Both the position numbers and the translations under genes were made by a program. This document shows, piece after piece, positions 22,182 to 35,087 of a stretch of DNA of 64,000 bases (positions are counted from its first letter, which is position 1; every line of letters begins with the position of its first letter). The DNA comes from Usnea hakonensis. Its lineage: Eukaryota; Ascomycota; Lecanoromycetes; Lecanorales; Parmeliaceae. The notes under the pieces were generated by a model, which was not told the origin of the DNA, did no database searches, and was given only the letters and a program-made list of their open reading frames with translations. The stretch lies in NCBI GenBank assembly GCA_013423325.1, contig BLJB01000177.1, positions 1 through 64,000 on the forward strand. The letters are read 5' to 3'.

Positions 22182-23050
22182 TTAGCTACGAATGATCGAG
22201 CCATCACCAACAATCAATGCGTCTAAACGCCAATCTGAAGCATCGGTGGGAATTTGGTCTGGTGAAAGTTGAACATCAAGGGCAAGTCCAACTAGAAGAG
22301 TATGAGTAACGCTCAGCAAGACCGGGTTCGAGGAATCTAAATCCTCACACGTACCGAGAAAGGGCATCTTTTCTTCTTCTCCAATTACAGAAATGTTCAA
22401 GTCTTGATAAAGCTTCAGAAAGCAATCATAGAAGCCTTTACCGTGCCCAAGTCTTCCTAGACCTCTATCGAACGCCACTCCAGGCATGATTATCAAGTCA
22501 AGTCTTCTCGACCCTGTACCCTTGCTACTCGGAACATTCTCACTGTTATCGACAATTTTTGATACTGGGCTAGATAAGTCCTCAAAATCTTTCAAGACTT
22601 GGCTCCGCTCGGCTAGTGAATTCTCTGCTACAGAAGGGATGCCCCAAGCATCAGGCTCTAATGCTTCATAGTCACTTTTGGAATGCAGAGATACCATGTC
22701 CATGGCAGAGCGCGGCTTCGATTGGACCTGGATTCTGGTCTCGTAGATGTGGGGTACAAAGATCTTTTTGCCCTGTCGAAGAGCATCCTTGACAATAGCT
22801 CTTGTGACCACCTCACCTTTTGGCATGGAGAGGTAGACGCCAATGCATTGAGCGTTTTTATACTCCGGTAAGGAAAGCAAGATTTCGGTAGCAGTAGCCG
22901 CTGTTGGAGTAAGAAATTAGCTAAGCTGACGGCATTAAGAGTTGTCAGACATTTCAGACATTGGTGTTGGAGAAAATCAGGAGACAATTGTGACAGTCGA
23001 TGGCGCATCAATGCCCGTAATTCTTTCTTGGCCGCTCGTAGACCGGCCAT
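22182..23050 (-). CDS. FAU1: 5-formyltetrahydrofolate cyclo-ligase
   Basis: The enzyme converts 5-formyl-THF (folinic acid) with ATP to 5,10-methenyl-THF in one-carbon metabolism. Two exons, 22960-23050 and 22182-22900, give 269 aa. The start MAGLRAAKKELRALMRHRLS and the junction SATATEILLSLPEYKN fit the family. The signature PGVAFDRGLGRLGHGKGFYD carries the ATP-binding and catalytic residues. CIGVYLSMPKGEVVT and KKIFVPHIYET are also typical. An insertion of about 30 residues (rich in Ser and acidic residues, near residue 130) separates the folate- and ATP-binding halves. I chose the inner ATG at 23050 over one ten codons upstream because the family starts there. It is divergent from ROT1. 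Confidence 0.93.
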
Positions 23051-23277
23051 GTTACCGTGTATGCCAATACAAAAAAGCAAATATAATTTAGGATTTGAAA
23101 GATCTGGATCTTGTCTTTCGACTTGGAAAAAAGTTCTAATTTTAGAATGCGGCTCTGTGTTAGCTTCCGACTAGCTGATGACGCCCCCTTCTTTGACTTG
23201 GATTTACTATCACCTCCTTGCTCGATACAATTTTATTCCTTTCATATTCCCTCTTCATAACTCAGCGTCTGTACTCT

Positions 23278-24263
23278 ATGATCGTGTCCCTGCTGTCACC
23301 ACTGGCCACGGGCGTGCTGCTTGTATCCTCTGTACTAGCGCAGACAGATCCACAGTTGACAGGAACATGGACGACCAAATCGAGGAGCGTTATAACTGGA
23401 CCAGTACGTGCAGCTCACTTTTGATTGAACTTGTTGCTCCACTGTTCCACTGAAGACAAGACAGAGGACTTGGGGTGACTAGATCAAGAACAAACGAACT
23501 CGGTAAGACTGACAGAAGTAGGGATTCTACGATCCAGTGAATGAAAAAATCTTTGAACCTGCTTTGACAGGCTTCTCATATTCTTTTACGGATGATGGAT
23601 ATTACGAGAACGCATATTACAGAGCCGTCTCAAACCGTGTGTCCTAGATTGTCCGCCCTAGCTTAGTCGATGCAACCTCTAAATCGCTCTCTAGCTGCTG
23701 ACCCTTCGTGTCCGCAAGGTGTCGTACAATGGCAGCACGGCACCTATGCGAAAAACGCAAATGGCTCTCTCACTCTAACACCATTCGGAGTTGATGGTCG
23801 ACAACTGCTCTCTGATCCCTGCAACAATGACAACGCCGTCTTTACCCGCTACCATCAAGTCGAACTCTTCAAGGTATAGCCAATCGTTTGGAGTACTTTT
23901 CATGGGGTAAATAAGTCACTCATGTGATTCTAGGAATACCAAGTTCTCGTAGATGGCTACAGTAAAGCCCAGCGTCTCAATCTTTTCGCCTTCGACGGCT
24001 CCCCTCTCAACCCCATGTATCTCGCCTACAAGCCACCGGAAATGTTACCAACTCAGACTTTGAACCCCACAACTACTGCTACTGGCGCTGCAGCTACATC
24101 CACAGGGAAGTCAAAGCGGAGTTTGGGGAACTTGGAAGGTTTCGTTGAGCCATTAAACAAGAATGGTTTGAGGAAAAGGAGAGAGCCTGTGAATGCCGAT
24201 AAATGGTGGTGGATAGGTGTAGGCATGACAGCTCTGGGAGGCATAGGGTACTACTATTTTTGA
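23278..24263 (+). CDS. ROT1: ROT1-type ER membrane glycoprotein chaperone
   Basis: Rot1 is an essential ER membrane protein that assists folding of cell-wall and glycosylation proteins. Exons 23278-23403, 23522-23636, 23695-23873 and 23934-24263 give 249 aa. A signal peptide covers about residues 1-21 (ending SSVLAQ). The lumenal domain shows QLTGTWTTKSRSVITGPGFY, SYSFTDDGYYENAYYRA and PADPSCPQGVVQWQHGTY. PFGVDGRQLLSDPC and FDGSPLNPMYLAYKPPEMLP follow. Asn-linked sites occur at NGS. A single C-terminal transmembrane segment (WWWIGVGMTALGGIGYYYF) ends the protein. All splice phases close. It is divergent from the folate cyclo-ligase gene. Confidence 0.94.
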
Positions 24264-24545
24264 AAGGCGTTATTTAGACAGTGTGATAATGTTTATGAGC
24301 AATAGAAGGCGCATCGAGTATCAGGTACAAGCTTGCTTAGTATCATTGAACATTGAAATAGAAGTATACGTAACATCATTAAGTTGATCGCCCGCATTCC
24401 TAACTCGATTCTCCAAACTTTGTCCCACATTTCCCCACGAATCCTTGGAAGTTGCTGCGACTATCATATCACCCAATCTATAACACTCCCCATTCTGCAC
24501 TCTGTTCTTATGCTAGCCGTAATGATGGACTGACGCAACTTTGCC

Positions 24546-24969
24546 ATGTCCGTCTGGCAGTACGTCTCCCTCCAATGCTCCCCTATACAGTCACGCAGCT
24601 CCTGCTGAGAAGCCCGCAGATCTTTCCGCAACCTCCAGCCGCGGACACGTCTCTACTTCGGCCTCGGGTTCGTAGGCCTCCAAGTTCATATCTTCCCTCA
24701 TGTCAGGAGCAAAAGGGCCTGCTCTACGAGACATCTCCCGCGAGCTACTTACCCTTAAAGATGTCCTCGTTCTAATTCCCCAGAGTCCCCGCTTTTTCTA
24801 ACCGCAAGGAAGCCCATGCTGACTTCTGATTCTGGGTAGGACGATGATCTGGGCCGGGGTTGGACTTTTGTTGTCAGACAAGGTGGAGGAGGCTTTTGGA
24901 CTGAAGCCTACGGAGAAGAACAAAGAAGACCTGAAGGAATTTCTACCGAAGGTGAGGAGGGTGAATTGA
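24546..24969 (+). CDS. Small single-pass membrane protein, 63 aa, unknown
   Basis: No continuous ORF reveals this gene. Splicing exons 24546-24559, 24620-24667 and 24840-24969 gives a 63-residue protein. It starts MSVWQSFRNLQPRTRLYFGL, passes through a hydrophobic helix (TMIWAGVGLLLS), and ends in a charged tail containing KPTEKNKEDLKEFLPK. The arrangement of a basic N terminus, one membrane span and an acidic-basic tail suggests a small mitochondrial or ER membrane protein. I have the impression of having seen similar short fungal proteins but cannot name the family. The first exon has only 14 nt. The second intron is 172 nt and starts GTTCGT, a weak donor. The ATG choice is therefore less certain than the last exon. 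Confidence 0.6.
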
Positions 24970-25339
24970 TTGAATACTAGGAAATGCGAGCCATGGAGGA
25001 TTCGATGTCAATCAAGCTGAGTGGGAAGGCCGAAGTCTCTGAAGAAAGGGACACTTTGCCACAGCGTGCAGATAGGTCGCTAGTAGTCGCAACAGCAATG
25101 AAGGTTGGGAGTCATGTGGCCAGTTGTTGTGGTCAATAAGTGGGCGTTACAGCGTGGTCACGAGTGAACCAATGTCAGATACTTCAGTAGAAGCTATATA
25201 TGGCTACCATTATGCTATATGTTTACGCTCCTTTCACCATCGTAATGCTTGCTAGGGAAGAAAAATACAGCCGACCAACTCCAACCAGTGAGCGACTGAG
25301 AAAGTTGGAGTAAAGGATCGAGCGAGAACTACGGCGTTC
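24970..25339. other. Convergent intergenic region
   Basis: The 370 bp lie between the small membrane protein stop and the acyl-CoA synthetase stop. No gene or repeat was found. Confidence 0.4.
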
Positions 25340-27592
25340 TCAAATTCCTCCTGAATAAGCATTGTCAATGGCCTTCTGATACTTCGATAGAAGAGCTCTT
25401 CGGTTAATCTTCTGTGCAGCTGTAGTCAACCCCTACCAACTTGTGAGTACGATGCGGTCTTGGCTTAGTGCGGGATCGTTGGGCTTACATTTGCTGCGTT
25501 CCACTCTTCATCAGACATTACCACGCCGTCAATGATCTCAGGGCCAGTCAATCCACCACCTCTGCCAGCAGCTTGCATCTCCTTCAGCACGACGCTGTTC
25601 ATCTTCTTGCTATGGACAAGGTCTTCAACGCCGTGGCCTTCAATGCCGTTCTCCTCCGCTAGCTTCTTGAGAGCCGGTTCAGCAGGCACGATAATTGCAA
25701 TGGGTTTAGTTTTGTCGCCGGAAGCATAGACACATATGTTGGCCACAACTGTCGCGGAACGGTAAATCGACTCCAGCTATGTTGCATTTAGTCAAACATC
25801 AAATTCGAATAATTAGAGCGGCAAACCTTCTCCAGGGCAATGTATTCGCCGTTGAGAGTCTTGACAAGGTTCTTCTTGCGGTCAATCACCTTCAGATGTC
25901 CGTTCTTATTGAATTCACCAATGTCTCCCGTCTTGAACCAACCATCGTCGGTCAGAGCTTCCTTAGTCTCCGCGTCGTTCTCAAAATAACCTTGGGTGAC
26001 AGGAGGGCCTCTGATCCAGATCTCACCCTGAGGTGGAGTATTGGAGGTAAAATAACCAGCGTCTGAAAAGTCAACAAGTTTGACCTCGATGGAAGATGGA
26101 ATATCACCAACACCATTATCGGTCCAGTGCATAGGATCGTTCAGAGCGCCCATTGCACTCGTCTCTGTAAGACCGTATCCCGACACCATGGGTGTGATGG
26201 CCAAAGAGATGAAACGTTGGGTATCCTTTGCGATGGGTCCACCTCCGTTCATGCAGATACGCAGATTACCACCCGTCGCATCCTTAATCTTCTTGAAGAC
26301 CACAGAATCAAGAATCGCTGTTCCCGGCAACCCAGTAGACATAAGGAAGCTCTTTGCAGCAAGCGCGCTCCAGAAAAGATTCTTGACCACCATGCCCGAC
26401 TGGTTCACTTTCGCAATTATGCCTTTCTTCACTGTTTCCCATACAGCTGGAACACCGACCAAAATGGTCGGCTTGAATTCGCGGATGTCTCCCGTGCAAT
26501 TACGGACGGAGGTATCGGAAAGTGTTTTGGGGCTACCGTAGCCCATGGTACCGCCCCAATACAAGCATGCATTTTCAAAGACGAACTCTAGAATATGAGC
26601 CTGGGGAAGATATGTAAGCATCTTGTCTCCAGGTCCTATATACTGGCCAATGATCGTAGTCACACCAGCAATGGAGGCGACGACAGCGCTGTGCTTGATG
26701 AGAACGCCCTTTGGTGTACCAGTGGAGCCAGAGGTGTACATGATACAGCAAAGGTCGTCTGCCGCTGGAGGTACCGGATCTACCGGATTGCTCTTGCCCA
26801 GCTGCCTCAGCTCTTCGAAGCTAAGGATTGTTAGATAATCGAAGGTGCTTTGTAGCTTCTTGATATTCTCTTCTTTTACTTCTCCGTCGCTGTTATAGAT
26901 GACGAATTTGATCTCTGTTGCTTCCTTCAAAGGATTTATCAAAGTCTTGAGGAGCTGTGGATCACAGAAGATGGCCTTCGCCTTTGTCTGAACAAGAGAG
27001 TGCTTCAACCCTTCTTCTCCCAGCGTATCGTACGCCGTTGCTATCGGCATTGATTGAGAGACTGCACCATGCGACATGGCAAGCCAGTGGGCACTTCAAA
27101 GATTACATTAGCTATGAAGTTGCTCCTGCACAAAGAGAACAGGAAGTCCTACCTTGTTCCTGCAAATAATTGCAACCGGTCACCTTTGATCATTCCAAGT
27201 TTCCGTAGACCAGCTCCCATCTGAAGGGCTAAGTTCTCGTACTCGCTGAAGCTGATGTAGCTGTAGCCACTCAATTCGAAGAAAGACCAGTCCTTGTCAA
27301 TCTCTTTTGTCTGACCATCGACAATCTTCTTGATTTTTTTCGTCTCATGGTGGGTCTTAATCAACTTTCTTGTGCCCAAAGCCTTTGCATTACCAAACTT
27401 GTCGGCGCTGCGCTTCAAAATATCAAAGATGGTCGTGACATCTTCCGAAGGCGTGGTGACCAACTTGTCCTTGGAGCCAGGATGTCTACGAGGTATTGTT
27501 TCGCCCTTGACAGGCTCGTAGCCGGAAGCTTCGACGGTGAAGGGACCACTCTGGTACATGCGCGGCTGCAACTGTTGATTCTTCTTCGACAT
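25340..27592 (-). CDS. FAA1: Long-chain fatty acid--CoA ligase
   Basis: The enzyme activates long-chain fatty acids to acyl-CoA through an acyl-adenylate. Exons 27153-27592, 25827-27093, 25489-25776 and 25340-25432 give 695 aa, normal for Faa1/Faa4-type enzymes. The first junction restores FAGTSAHWLAMSHGA. The AMP-binding signature is YTSGSTGTPKGVLIKHSAVV. Other adenylate-forming motifs are GYGLTETSAMG, GWFKTGDIGEFNKNGHLKVI and the fatty-acid signature DRKKNLVKTLNGEYIALEK. The final exon gives TTAAQKINRRALLSKYQKAI, typical of the C-terminal lid. No peroxisomal targeting tripeptide is present (it ends GGI). The third donor is GTTTGC, somewhat weak but supported by the family sequence on both sides. 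Confidence 0.95.
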
Positions 27593-28137
27593 GTCAAGCT
27601 TGTGTTATGAGGAAGGGTGTAGATATGGTTTGTTGAGACGTTATTGACTTGACTGAAAACCGTTGCGGCAGCCTAGGTACGAGTCAAATAGTTGGCCCTA
27701 CCACAAGAGTCTCGTGGCAGGCAAGCTTCTTTTGAAACGTACCTCGGTACCAATCTTGAATGATGTAATTTTAATTTTTAGCCACTTCACCTCCAAGTCA
27801 CTAAAGTAAAATCCGTATACTTTACCTTGTTGTTGATTTTCGCTTACAAATTGTGCTTGTTTGTTTTTGGGATTTGTGTCTGTTGAGATGCTGTCGGCGA
27901 GCTCGGTGTCACTTAAGTAAACCTCAGCGGCAACCGCAATAGATACCTTACACTTACTCATTTTTTGTGGACAACGAGGCTTTACTCTTTACTGTCTACA
28001 CAAGTCTCATCTGACTTATTTTAACATTTCGTCCTATCGAGTATCTTTCTACCTCGTCCCATTCAACTCACTCCTTGCCCAGAGATTTTACTCCGGGAGC
28101 CTCTTCAAGGTCAAAAATATTTTAACGATTTGCAAGA
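27593..28137. promoter_or_regulatory. Divergent promoter region between FAA1-type and RKM5-type genes
   Basis: A 545-bp spacer between divergent start codons. It includes an 87-codon minus ORF (27698-27961) that I consider spurious. A pyrimidine-rich stretch precedes the plus-strand ATG. Confidence 0.45.
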
Positions 28138-29052
28138 ATGCCATTAGAGGACCTGCTCTCAATCCTTGGAGAAGATATCTCGGATCCAGAAGAAGAGTCC
28201 TATTCCCTTTTTACTCAAGAAATCCCGTCTCAGGATCTCGGTTTCGTGGATGCGAAAGCTATGAGTCTGAAGATTACTGTCTGTGGTAGAGATCTAGACC
28301 TTCGACAGTCACCCACTCTCCTGTCCTCCAATCGAAAAGGGGGCACTACTGGTGCTGTTGTATGGAAGATAACGCCGTTATTTGCACAATGGATTGCATC
28401 AGACAGCAATCTCTTGTTTCGTTCGTCTGTTCTCGGCGAGAAGTCGTTGGTGCTTGAACTAGGAACTGGCGTTTCCGGCATCATAGCCGTCACACTGGCT
28501 CGCAGGATTGGTAGATATATCGCCACTGACCAGGAATACGTCTTCAAGCTGTTAAAAGCTAATATTGAGAACAACTTTCTCGAAGCAAAAGGCTCAGCCT
28601 CCAATGTTGCCAAGTATCAAGGCAAAAGGCATGTTCATAATAACAATGCGTGCGTGAGGAGTAAGATAGAGGTCTTAGCCCTGGATTGGGAGTCAAGTAT
28701 CGTGTCAAGTCTACCCACAAAGATAGCCACAAGTTCAGCAGAAGTGTCACAAGCCATTGATGCCGTATTAGCGTGTGATTGCATCTACAACGAGTCACTC
28801 ATAATCCCTTTTGTACGCACATGTGCTGATATATGCCAACTAAATAACGCCTACTCGACCAAAAAGCCGACCTTGTGTATAGTCGCTCAGCAGTTACGCT
28901 CTGATTTGATTTTCGAAGCTTGGTTGAAAGCTTTCCACAACCTTTTCAAAGTATGGAGGATACCGGATGATCTTTTAACTGATGGGGTGAAAGGGGGCTC
29001 CGGATTTGTGGTGCATGTCGGAATCCTGCGCACTGGAACGAGTTCTCATTGA
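28138..29052 (+). CDS. RKM5: Protein-lysine methyltransferase, RKM5 type (METTL21 family)
   Basis: Rkm5 monomethylates ribosomal protein L1 in yeast, and the family has a seven-beta-strand SAM-dependent fold. The gene is one exon of 304 aa. The substrate/cofactor region begins with LRQSPTLLSSNRKGGTTGAVVW, a strong Rkm5-type signature. SAM motif I follows as VLELGTGVSGIIAVTLA, then YIATDQEYVFKLLKANIENN (motif II region). A DWES segment and a later DAVLACDCIYNESLIIPFV correspond to the post-motif strands. The C-terminal part (LCIVAQQLRSDLIFEAWLKA) completes the fold. An acidic N-terminal extension of about 45 residues precedes it. The ATG lies just after an A/T-rich leader. Confidence 0.9.
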   Translation: MPLEDLLSILGEDISDPEEESYSLFTQEIPSQDLGFVDAKAMSLKITVCGRDLDLRQSPTLLSSNRKGGTTGAVVWKITPLFAQWIASDSNLLFRSSVLGEKSLVLELGTGVSGIIAVTLARRIGRYIATDQEYVFKLLKANIENNFLEAKGSASNVAKYQGKRHVHNNNACVRSKIEVLALDWESSIVSSLPTKIATSSAEVSQAIDAVLACDCIYNESLIIPFVRTCADICQLNNAYSTKKPTLCIVAQQLRSDLIFEAWLKAFHNLFKVWRIPDDLLTDGVKGGSGFVVHVGILRTGTSSH

Positions 29053-29631
29053 CCTGGATATTTCTGCATGGGTCTCAGCGTAGGAGACGCTGACCTGAGA
29101 TGGTTGAGTGTCAATTCAAGCACCAAGCTTAGACTCGAGTAGCACTAGATGTCAGAGACGGATTTAATCCATCTCAAAGACCTGATTATATTACTTGTTT
29201 CTAGAACTAGATATTTTGCTCTCAAGTCTGAATGGCTATCAATAAAGAAGCCTTCACACACTCTCTTACTATATTGTTCTCATTAGAACAGCAAATGGGC
29301 CAGCTTTTTCTGACATTGCCTACTGATGGACGAAGACCTCTTCCGTATAAAAAGGCATCGGACGTCCAGGAACGTCCGAAAACGCCTGTTGGTGAGGTAT
29401 GGTCCACGAAACATCGCTCATATAGAATAGTGGAGCAAGTAATAAGTCCAAGACAAATAGTCTAAGAACGACATGTTTACGACCAGTGTATTTGCAAAAA
29501 ATAGGCGACAGAAGATTGCCAGGATCCGTTACTGATGAGCGCCTGTGACCCTAAGAGTGCGGTAATTTCCTACAGATAGGCAAGCCAATATTTATTTCCT
29601 TGTCTGCTTGCCACTCCGCTGGATGAACGTA
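29053..29631. other. Convergent intergenic region
   Basis: The 579 bp separate the RKM5-type and AHC1-like stop codons. A 77-codon plus ORF (29232-29465) has no family resemblance and is probably chance. Confidence 0.4.
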
Positions 29632-31502
29632 TTAAAAAGTCCGAGTCCCTGGTAGTTGCAGGATCTGTAACGGGCGAGCCTGGGGCAGTCCCGTGCGTGT
29701 TATCGCAATCGACTCGATCCCTAGGGTTGGTATCAGATGGTTGGCATTGGTCTCAGAGCTCGGGACCTGCTCGGCTTCAAGAGCAACAACGACAATTTTT
29801 GGACTCGGGTGATGTTCTGACAATGTTAGTAACGGAGAAGGACTCGCGCTGCGCTCTTTCTTGATGGACGAATCATCGACCGCTAAGACGAGCACTGAGA
29901 CGACCGAAGCAGAGTGATCTTCAGCTGTCTTTGCTTTGTTTCCAACGGATGTTGCAGTAGTCAGTACACTATCCTGAACTTTGATGTTTCTTTTGCCTGC
30001 TTTAGGCTGGTCTACCCTATCCGCAGGAAGCTTTCGAGGCTCGGCCTCGCTCTCGTCGCTGTCCTCAGAGTCTGAGCTCGTGAATCCACTGAAGGCATCT
30101 ACAGCTTCTTCGCTCCTCATTCTTGAATCCGTTTGACTGCCATCTCGGGAGCGCCTCATCCTGCGCCCTCTACCGAGATTTTGCGCCTTCAATGGTTCCA
30201 GTGCCTTGCTGAGCATCGCCCCAGATCTGGTCTCTGCGTTGGAGAGCGATGGAGAGCTTGTATTGTTCTCAAGATAGTACCCATCTGTGTTTGTTGAAGA
30301 TGAAGGTAGGACACCCTCGCGTGTCACGTTCGCAACGTGCGCAGTGCTAGATGGCTGGTCCTTTGCGGCGACTGAAAGTTCTTCATCATCTGAGACAGCT
30401 TGCCCGCAAACTTCGATTGCTTGACTGTTGGTCATAAGCAGACCTTTGATTTTGTACAGTCCGAACAGTCCGAACGGTGAACAGACACGGTCGCGAAGAG
30501 CCCGAGTATTGGGAAACTGGGATCTTCCACATCCTGCGACGCAGCATCGAAGATAGACCAGTTGCCGTCCGGGAGCCGTGTGAAAAGATTTCTGCCCTGA
30601 CTGTCACGAGTAGTGGGCGGACCGTAGTCTCTTTTCCCCGAGTCGGAGCTGGGCACAGCAGTCTTGGATGAGCGCTTGACTTTTTGCTCCTTGTCACCGG
30701 TCCGTTATCAAAGTCTGTGGCAGCTTGGCATTTACCATCATCAAGCTTTGGAATGCCAAAGGAGGACCGAGAGAGGAGCCTTCGCTTTCGGCGGAGCTCC
30801 TGAGCACTGCGTTCAATGATTGACCGGTCAGATGGGAGAGTGGGTTGAACTTACGTCCTCCTCTTGGTCTCGTTTTCCAAGTGCTTCGAGAAAATCGCGA
30901 TCTTCTTCTTGGCGTCGGTACTGCAATTGCTCGTCCTCCCTGGCACGTTTCTGCGTGGTCGTCTCTTTCTCGCGGTAGAGTCGTGTTTCGACGTCTTCTA
31001 AATATTAAAGACGATCGTTGACCGCTTCCATTGCCTCTTACACTAACAGGCGAATTGAGCTCTGATCAATCAGCTTTGGAAAATCTTGAGTCGACTTACC
31101 GAAAAGGTCACGGCCGTAGCAACACACTTGAAAACGACCTCTTAAGATAATCTTAGTGGGCGAGTATAAACTTCGGAGGCCTCTGAGTGAGGGTTGCGAA
31201 CAAGATAGATTGCAGTAAGATTGAGACAGCTATGCTTCAAAAAATCAATAAGGTTCAAAAATCTCACCTTTTATGAGTAGAATTGAGGTTTCTCTTAGGT
31301 TTCTCAGGAGAGGTAAATAGAGAGTTTTGACGAGATGTATGAGAAACAGGTGATTCAGCTTCGGTAAAATGTCAATAGACTGCAGCCTTGGTTCGGCGGT
31401 TCATAGTTGAAGGTGCACATTTGTATGAGAAGCACATCTAATGAGTGCTCATTCACCGATAATTTCCGTCACTATTCTCCCAAATTCACCTCCAGATGAC
31501 AT
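29632..31502 (-). CDS. AHC1-like zinc-finger protein (putative ADA histone acetyltransferase component)
   Basis: Six exons close in phase: 31457-31502, 31268-31358, 31100-31182, 30855-30997, 30736-30799 and 29632-30596. They give about 463 aa. The N terminus is short and Ser-rich (LFTSPEKPKRNLN). A strongly charged coiled coil follows (YGRDLFEDVETRLYREKE, then EEDRDFLEALGKRDQEED). A zinc-binding segment follows with LVYLRCCVAGCGRSQFPNTR and LLMTNSQAIEVCGQ. This resembles the Cys-rich module of Ahc1, which holds the yeast ADA complex together, as I remember it. The C terminus is acidic and Ser-rich (FTSSDSEDSDESEAEPR). The fifth intron (139 nt) contains an unrelated open frame by chance, and its acceptor is less certain than the others. 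Identity as AHC1-like is tentative; nuclear localisation is inferred. Confidence 0.6.
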
Positions 31503-31774
31503 CTAGAAGTTTCTCAATTCCACGCGCTTTCTCATTATCCAACATCCTGGCGGCCTCAATGCAGATAGAAGAGGTAACTCGGTTACTAACGTTGAATAAT
31601 CACACCAGAACTTCATCACTCACAGCACCGCCAGAAGAACACACGGGACGGGCTCGTAGATGGAGGAACAGACAGTTTGTGCTTTGAAACCTCGGGAGCG
31701 CAGGCTTCGGACTAGAAAGTATATACACTTACAAAAGCCCGCAAAATGGCCGCCTCCATGTTATACATCAATAA

Positions 31775-32900
31775 TCAGTCCCTCTTTCCTGTTCCATAGC
31801 CGTTCATTCCTGTTCCAGGAAATGCGTAGCCACCACCTCGCTCCCCTCCCATTCTGTCCTTTCCATACCTTTTTATCCTTCTCGGTAACTCCACTCCCCT
31901 AAAATAAGCCAGGCTCGCCGCCACCCCCACACCCCCACTTAGAAAACAATATACGACAGTGCTAAGATGCACATGACCTCCTAGGCCAGCTTTCCCGGTT
32001 GTTGATGGGGGTAGCGTCGGACTAGTGTACCAATGAACTGAGAGTTGGAGGGCAAGCGGATCGCCAATTACTATCTTTGTAGATGCAGAGGACAGTGAAG
32101 GGGAAGAGTAAGCCGTGGCAGCTAATATGTCTGCGTCCTGGGTAGCTAATTCAGGACTCGTGTGTAACAACACGTTCAATTTTGGCGATATGTGTAAGTG
32201 TGAAAGCTGGAGAACGCCGGAGAGAGCAAATATGAGAGGTATAAAGTCGTCCGTTGTGGAAGAAGTGGTTGAGGGTGACGATATTTGGGTGGACGTTAGG
32301 GGATGCGTGGGAATGCGGCAGGTCAAAGGAGCATCATTGTGGATGTAGAACTCAAGAAGGTGGAAAAGAGGGTCGTCAATGGATTCGAGGGTGCAATTAA
32401 TGTCTAAGTTGTCAGCGAAAGGCGCGCACACTCGAAACACGACACTTGCATACCTTTTTCAACTCCAAAATAAAGCTCGAGAGGCCGCCCAGTCTCATTG
32501 CATGTCATGAAAGGGATGTACTGAAGCTGACCCTGATCGTCTGTGATCTGCCAAAATTAGAGCTGAACATTTTCTCTCAGAAGCAATAGCGAGTCGACGG
32601 ATGATTCTCGACGGTCTATGGGTGCTTACATGCTCGCCAGTGTCACTGCAATCACGACACGGTGGTCAGCAATTGGTCCCCGCTTTACTATACATTTCGA
32701 GAAACACTCTGGGGCTCTTGACCCGAAGGACAGAAGACTCACACGGTCCTGTCCAAACAGCTGACAGGTATTGCGTCACCAGGCGCATAGCTGGGCTTTT
32801 GTTCAGCTTTATCTGGGCTGGCAGCTTCGGCAATACAGGAGAAGAGAAATAAAAGAGCAGAGTAAACCAGCCTTGTGCTACGCGAGCTCAGAATCGCCAT
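31775..32900 (-). CDS. Unknown secretory-pathway type I membrane protein
   Basis: Exons 32743-32900, 32630-32645, 32454-32547 and 31775-32403 close in phase and give 298 aa. Residues 1-26 look like a signal peptide (LVYSALLFLFSCIAEAA). The lumenal part has paired cysteines (PVSCLD, FMTCNETGRPLELYFGV, INCTLES, LTCRIP) and N-glycosylation sites at NET and NCT. A Ser/Thr-rich stretch follows. One transmembrane helix near residues 235-255 (VVYCFLSGGVGVAASLAYF) is followed by a basic Gly-rich cytosolic tail (RRIKRYGKDRMGGERGGG). I do not recognise a named family. The layout suggests an ER or Golgi protein. The second exon is only 16 nt, yet its codons fit the frame perfectly. Confidence 0.75.
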
Positions 32901-33325
32901 CTCAAGGGCGAGCTAGAGATTTACCGACTCATTGCAGAAGAGGCCTGAAAATGGAGAGCACTAAATCTTCAGAAAGCACAGACCTTATTTATTATTCATA
33001 CGTGGTTCTTTGGGTACTTGTACCCGCCAGGGCGTACCTTATATTAATTATTCTGGCGGGATTCACGGGCCCGAAGAGCCCAAGCCAGCCGTAATCAAAC
33101 TCTTTAGACCCCTTTTTGCTCAAACTTGGGGGCTTAGAAACAATACCAACGACAACGGAGATACAAGGACGAGGCCTGAATAGCGAGCAATACACATGCA
33201 TTTCGTAATGTGTCTAGTGAGATCTCATATCTACGGGTTTTAATCTTCATGAGTCAGCTACTCTATGCACACTCCTTCCTTTCATTTTAATCATTTCTCG
33301 TTCAGACACGAGCCGGCTTTCAGTC
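32901..33325. other. Intergenic, promoter side of the membrane protein gene
   Basis: The 425 bp lie between the membrane protein start and the PGI stop, both on the minus strand. No gene or clear motif was found. Confidence 0.4.

Positions 33326-35087
<1,762 letters not shown>

Noticed and set aside
27698..27961. 87-codon minus ORF between FAA1 and RKM5
   Set aside because: No recognisable family, no splice partner, and it lies in a divergent promoter.
30386..30697. 103-codon minus ORF in the AHC1-like locus
   Set aside because: It continues from exon 5 by read-through, but the Cys-rich conserved segment is in another frame reached through the 139-nt intron.
31347..31407. In-frame TGA within a minus reading (MNRRTKAAVY then stop then HFTEAES), taken at first as a nonsense mutation
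   Set aside because: A 98-nt intron from 31359 to 31456 removes it and gives a closed phase from the ATG at 31502.
31660..31902. Possible short multi-exon gene just upstream of the AHC1-like start
   Set aside because: Fragments such as MLDNEKARGIEKLLDVIW looked coding on the minus strand, but no splice combination closed in phase. The ATG at 31502 explains the start of the AHC1-like gene better.
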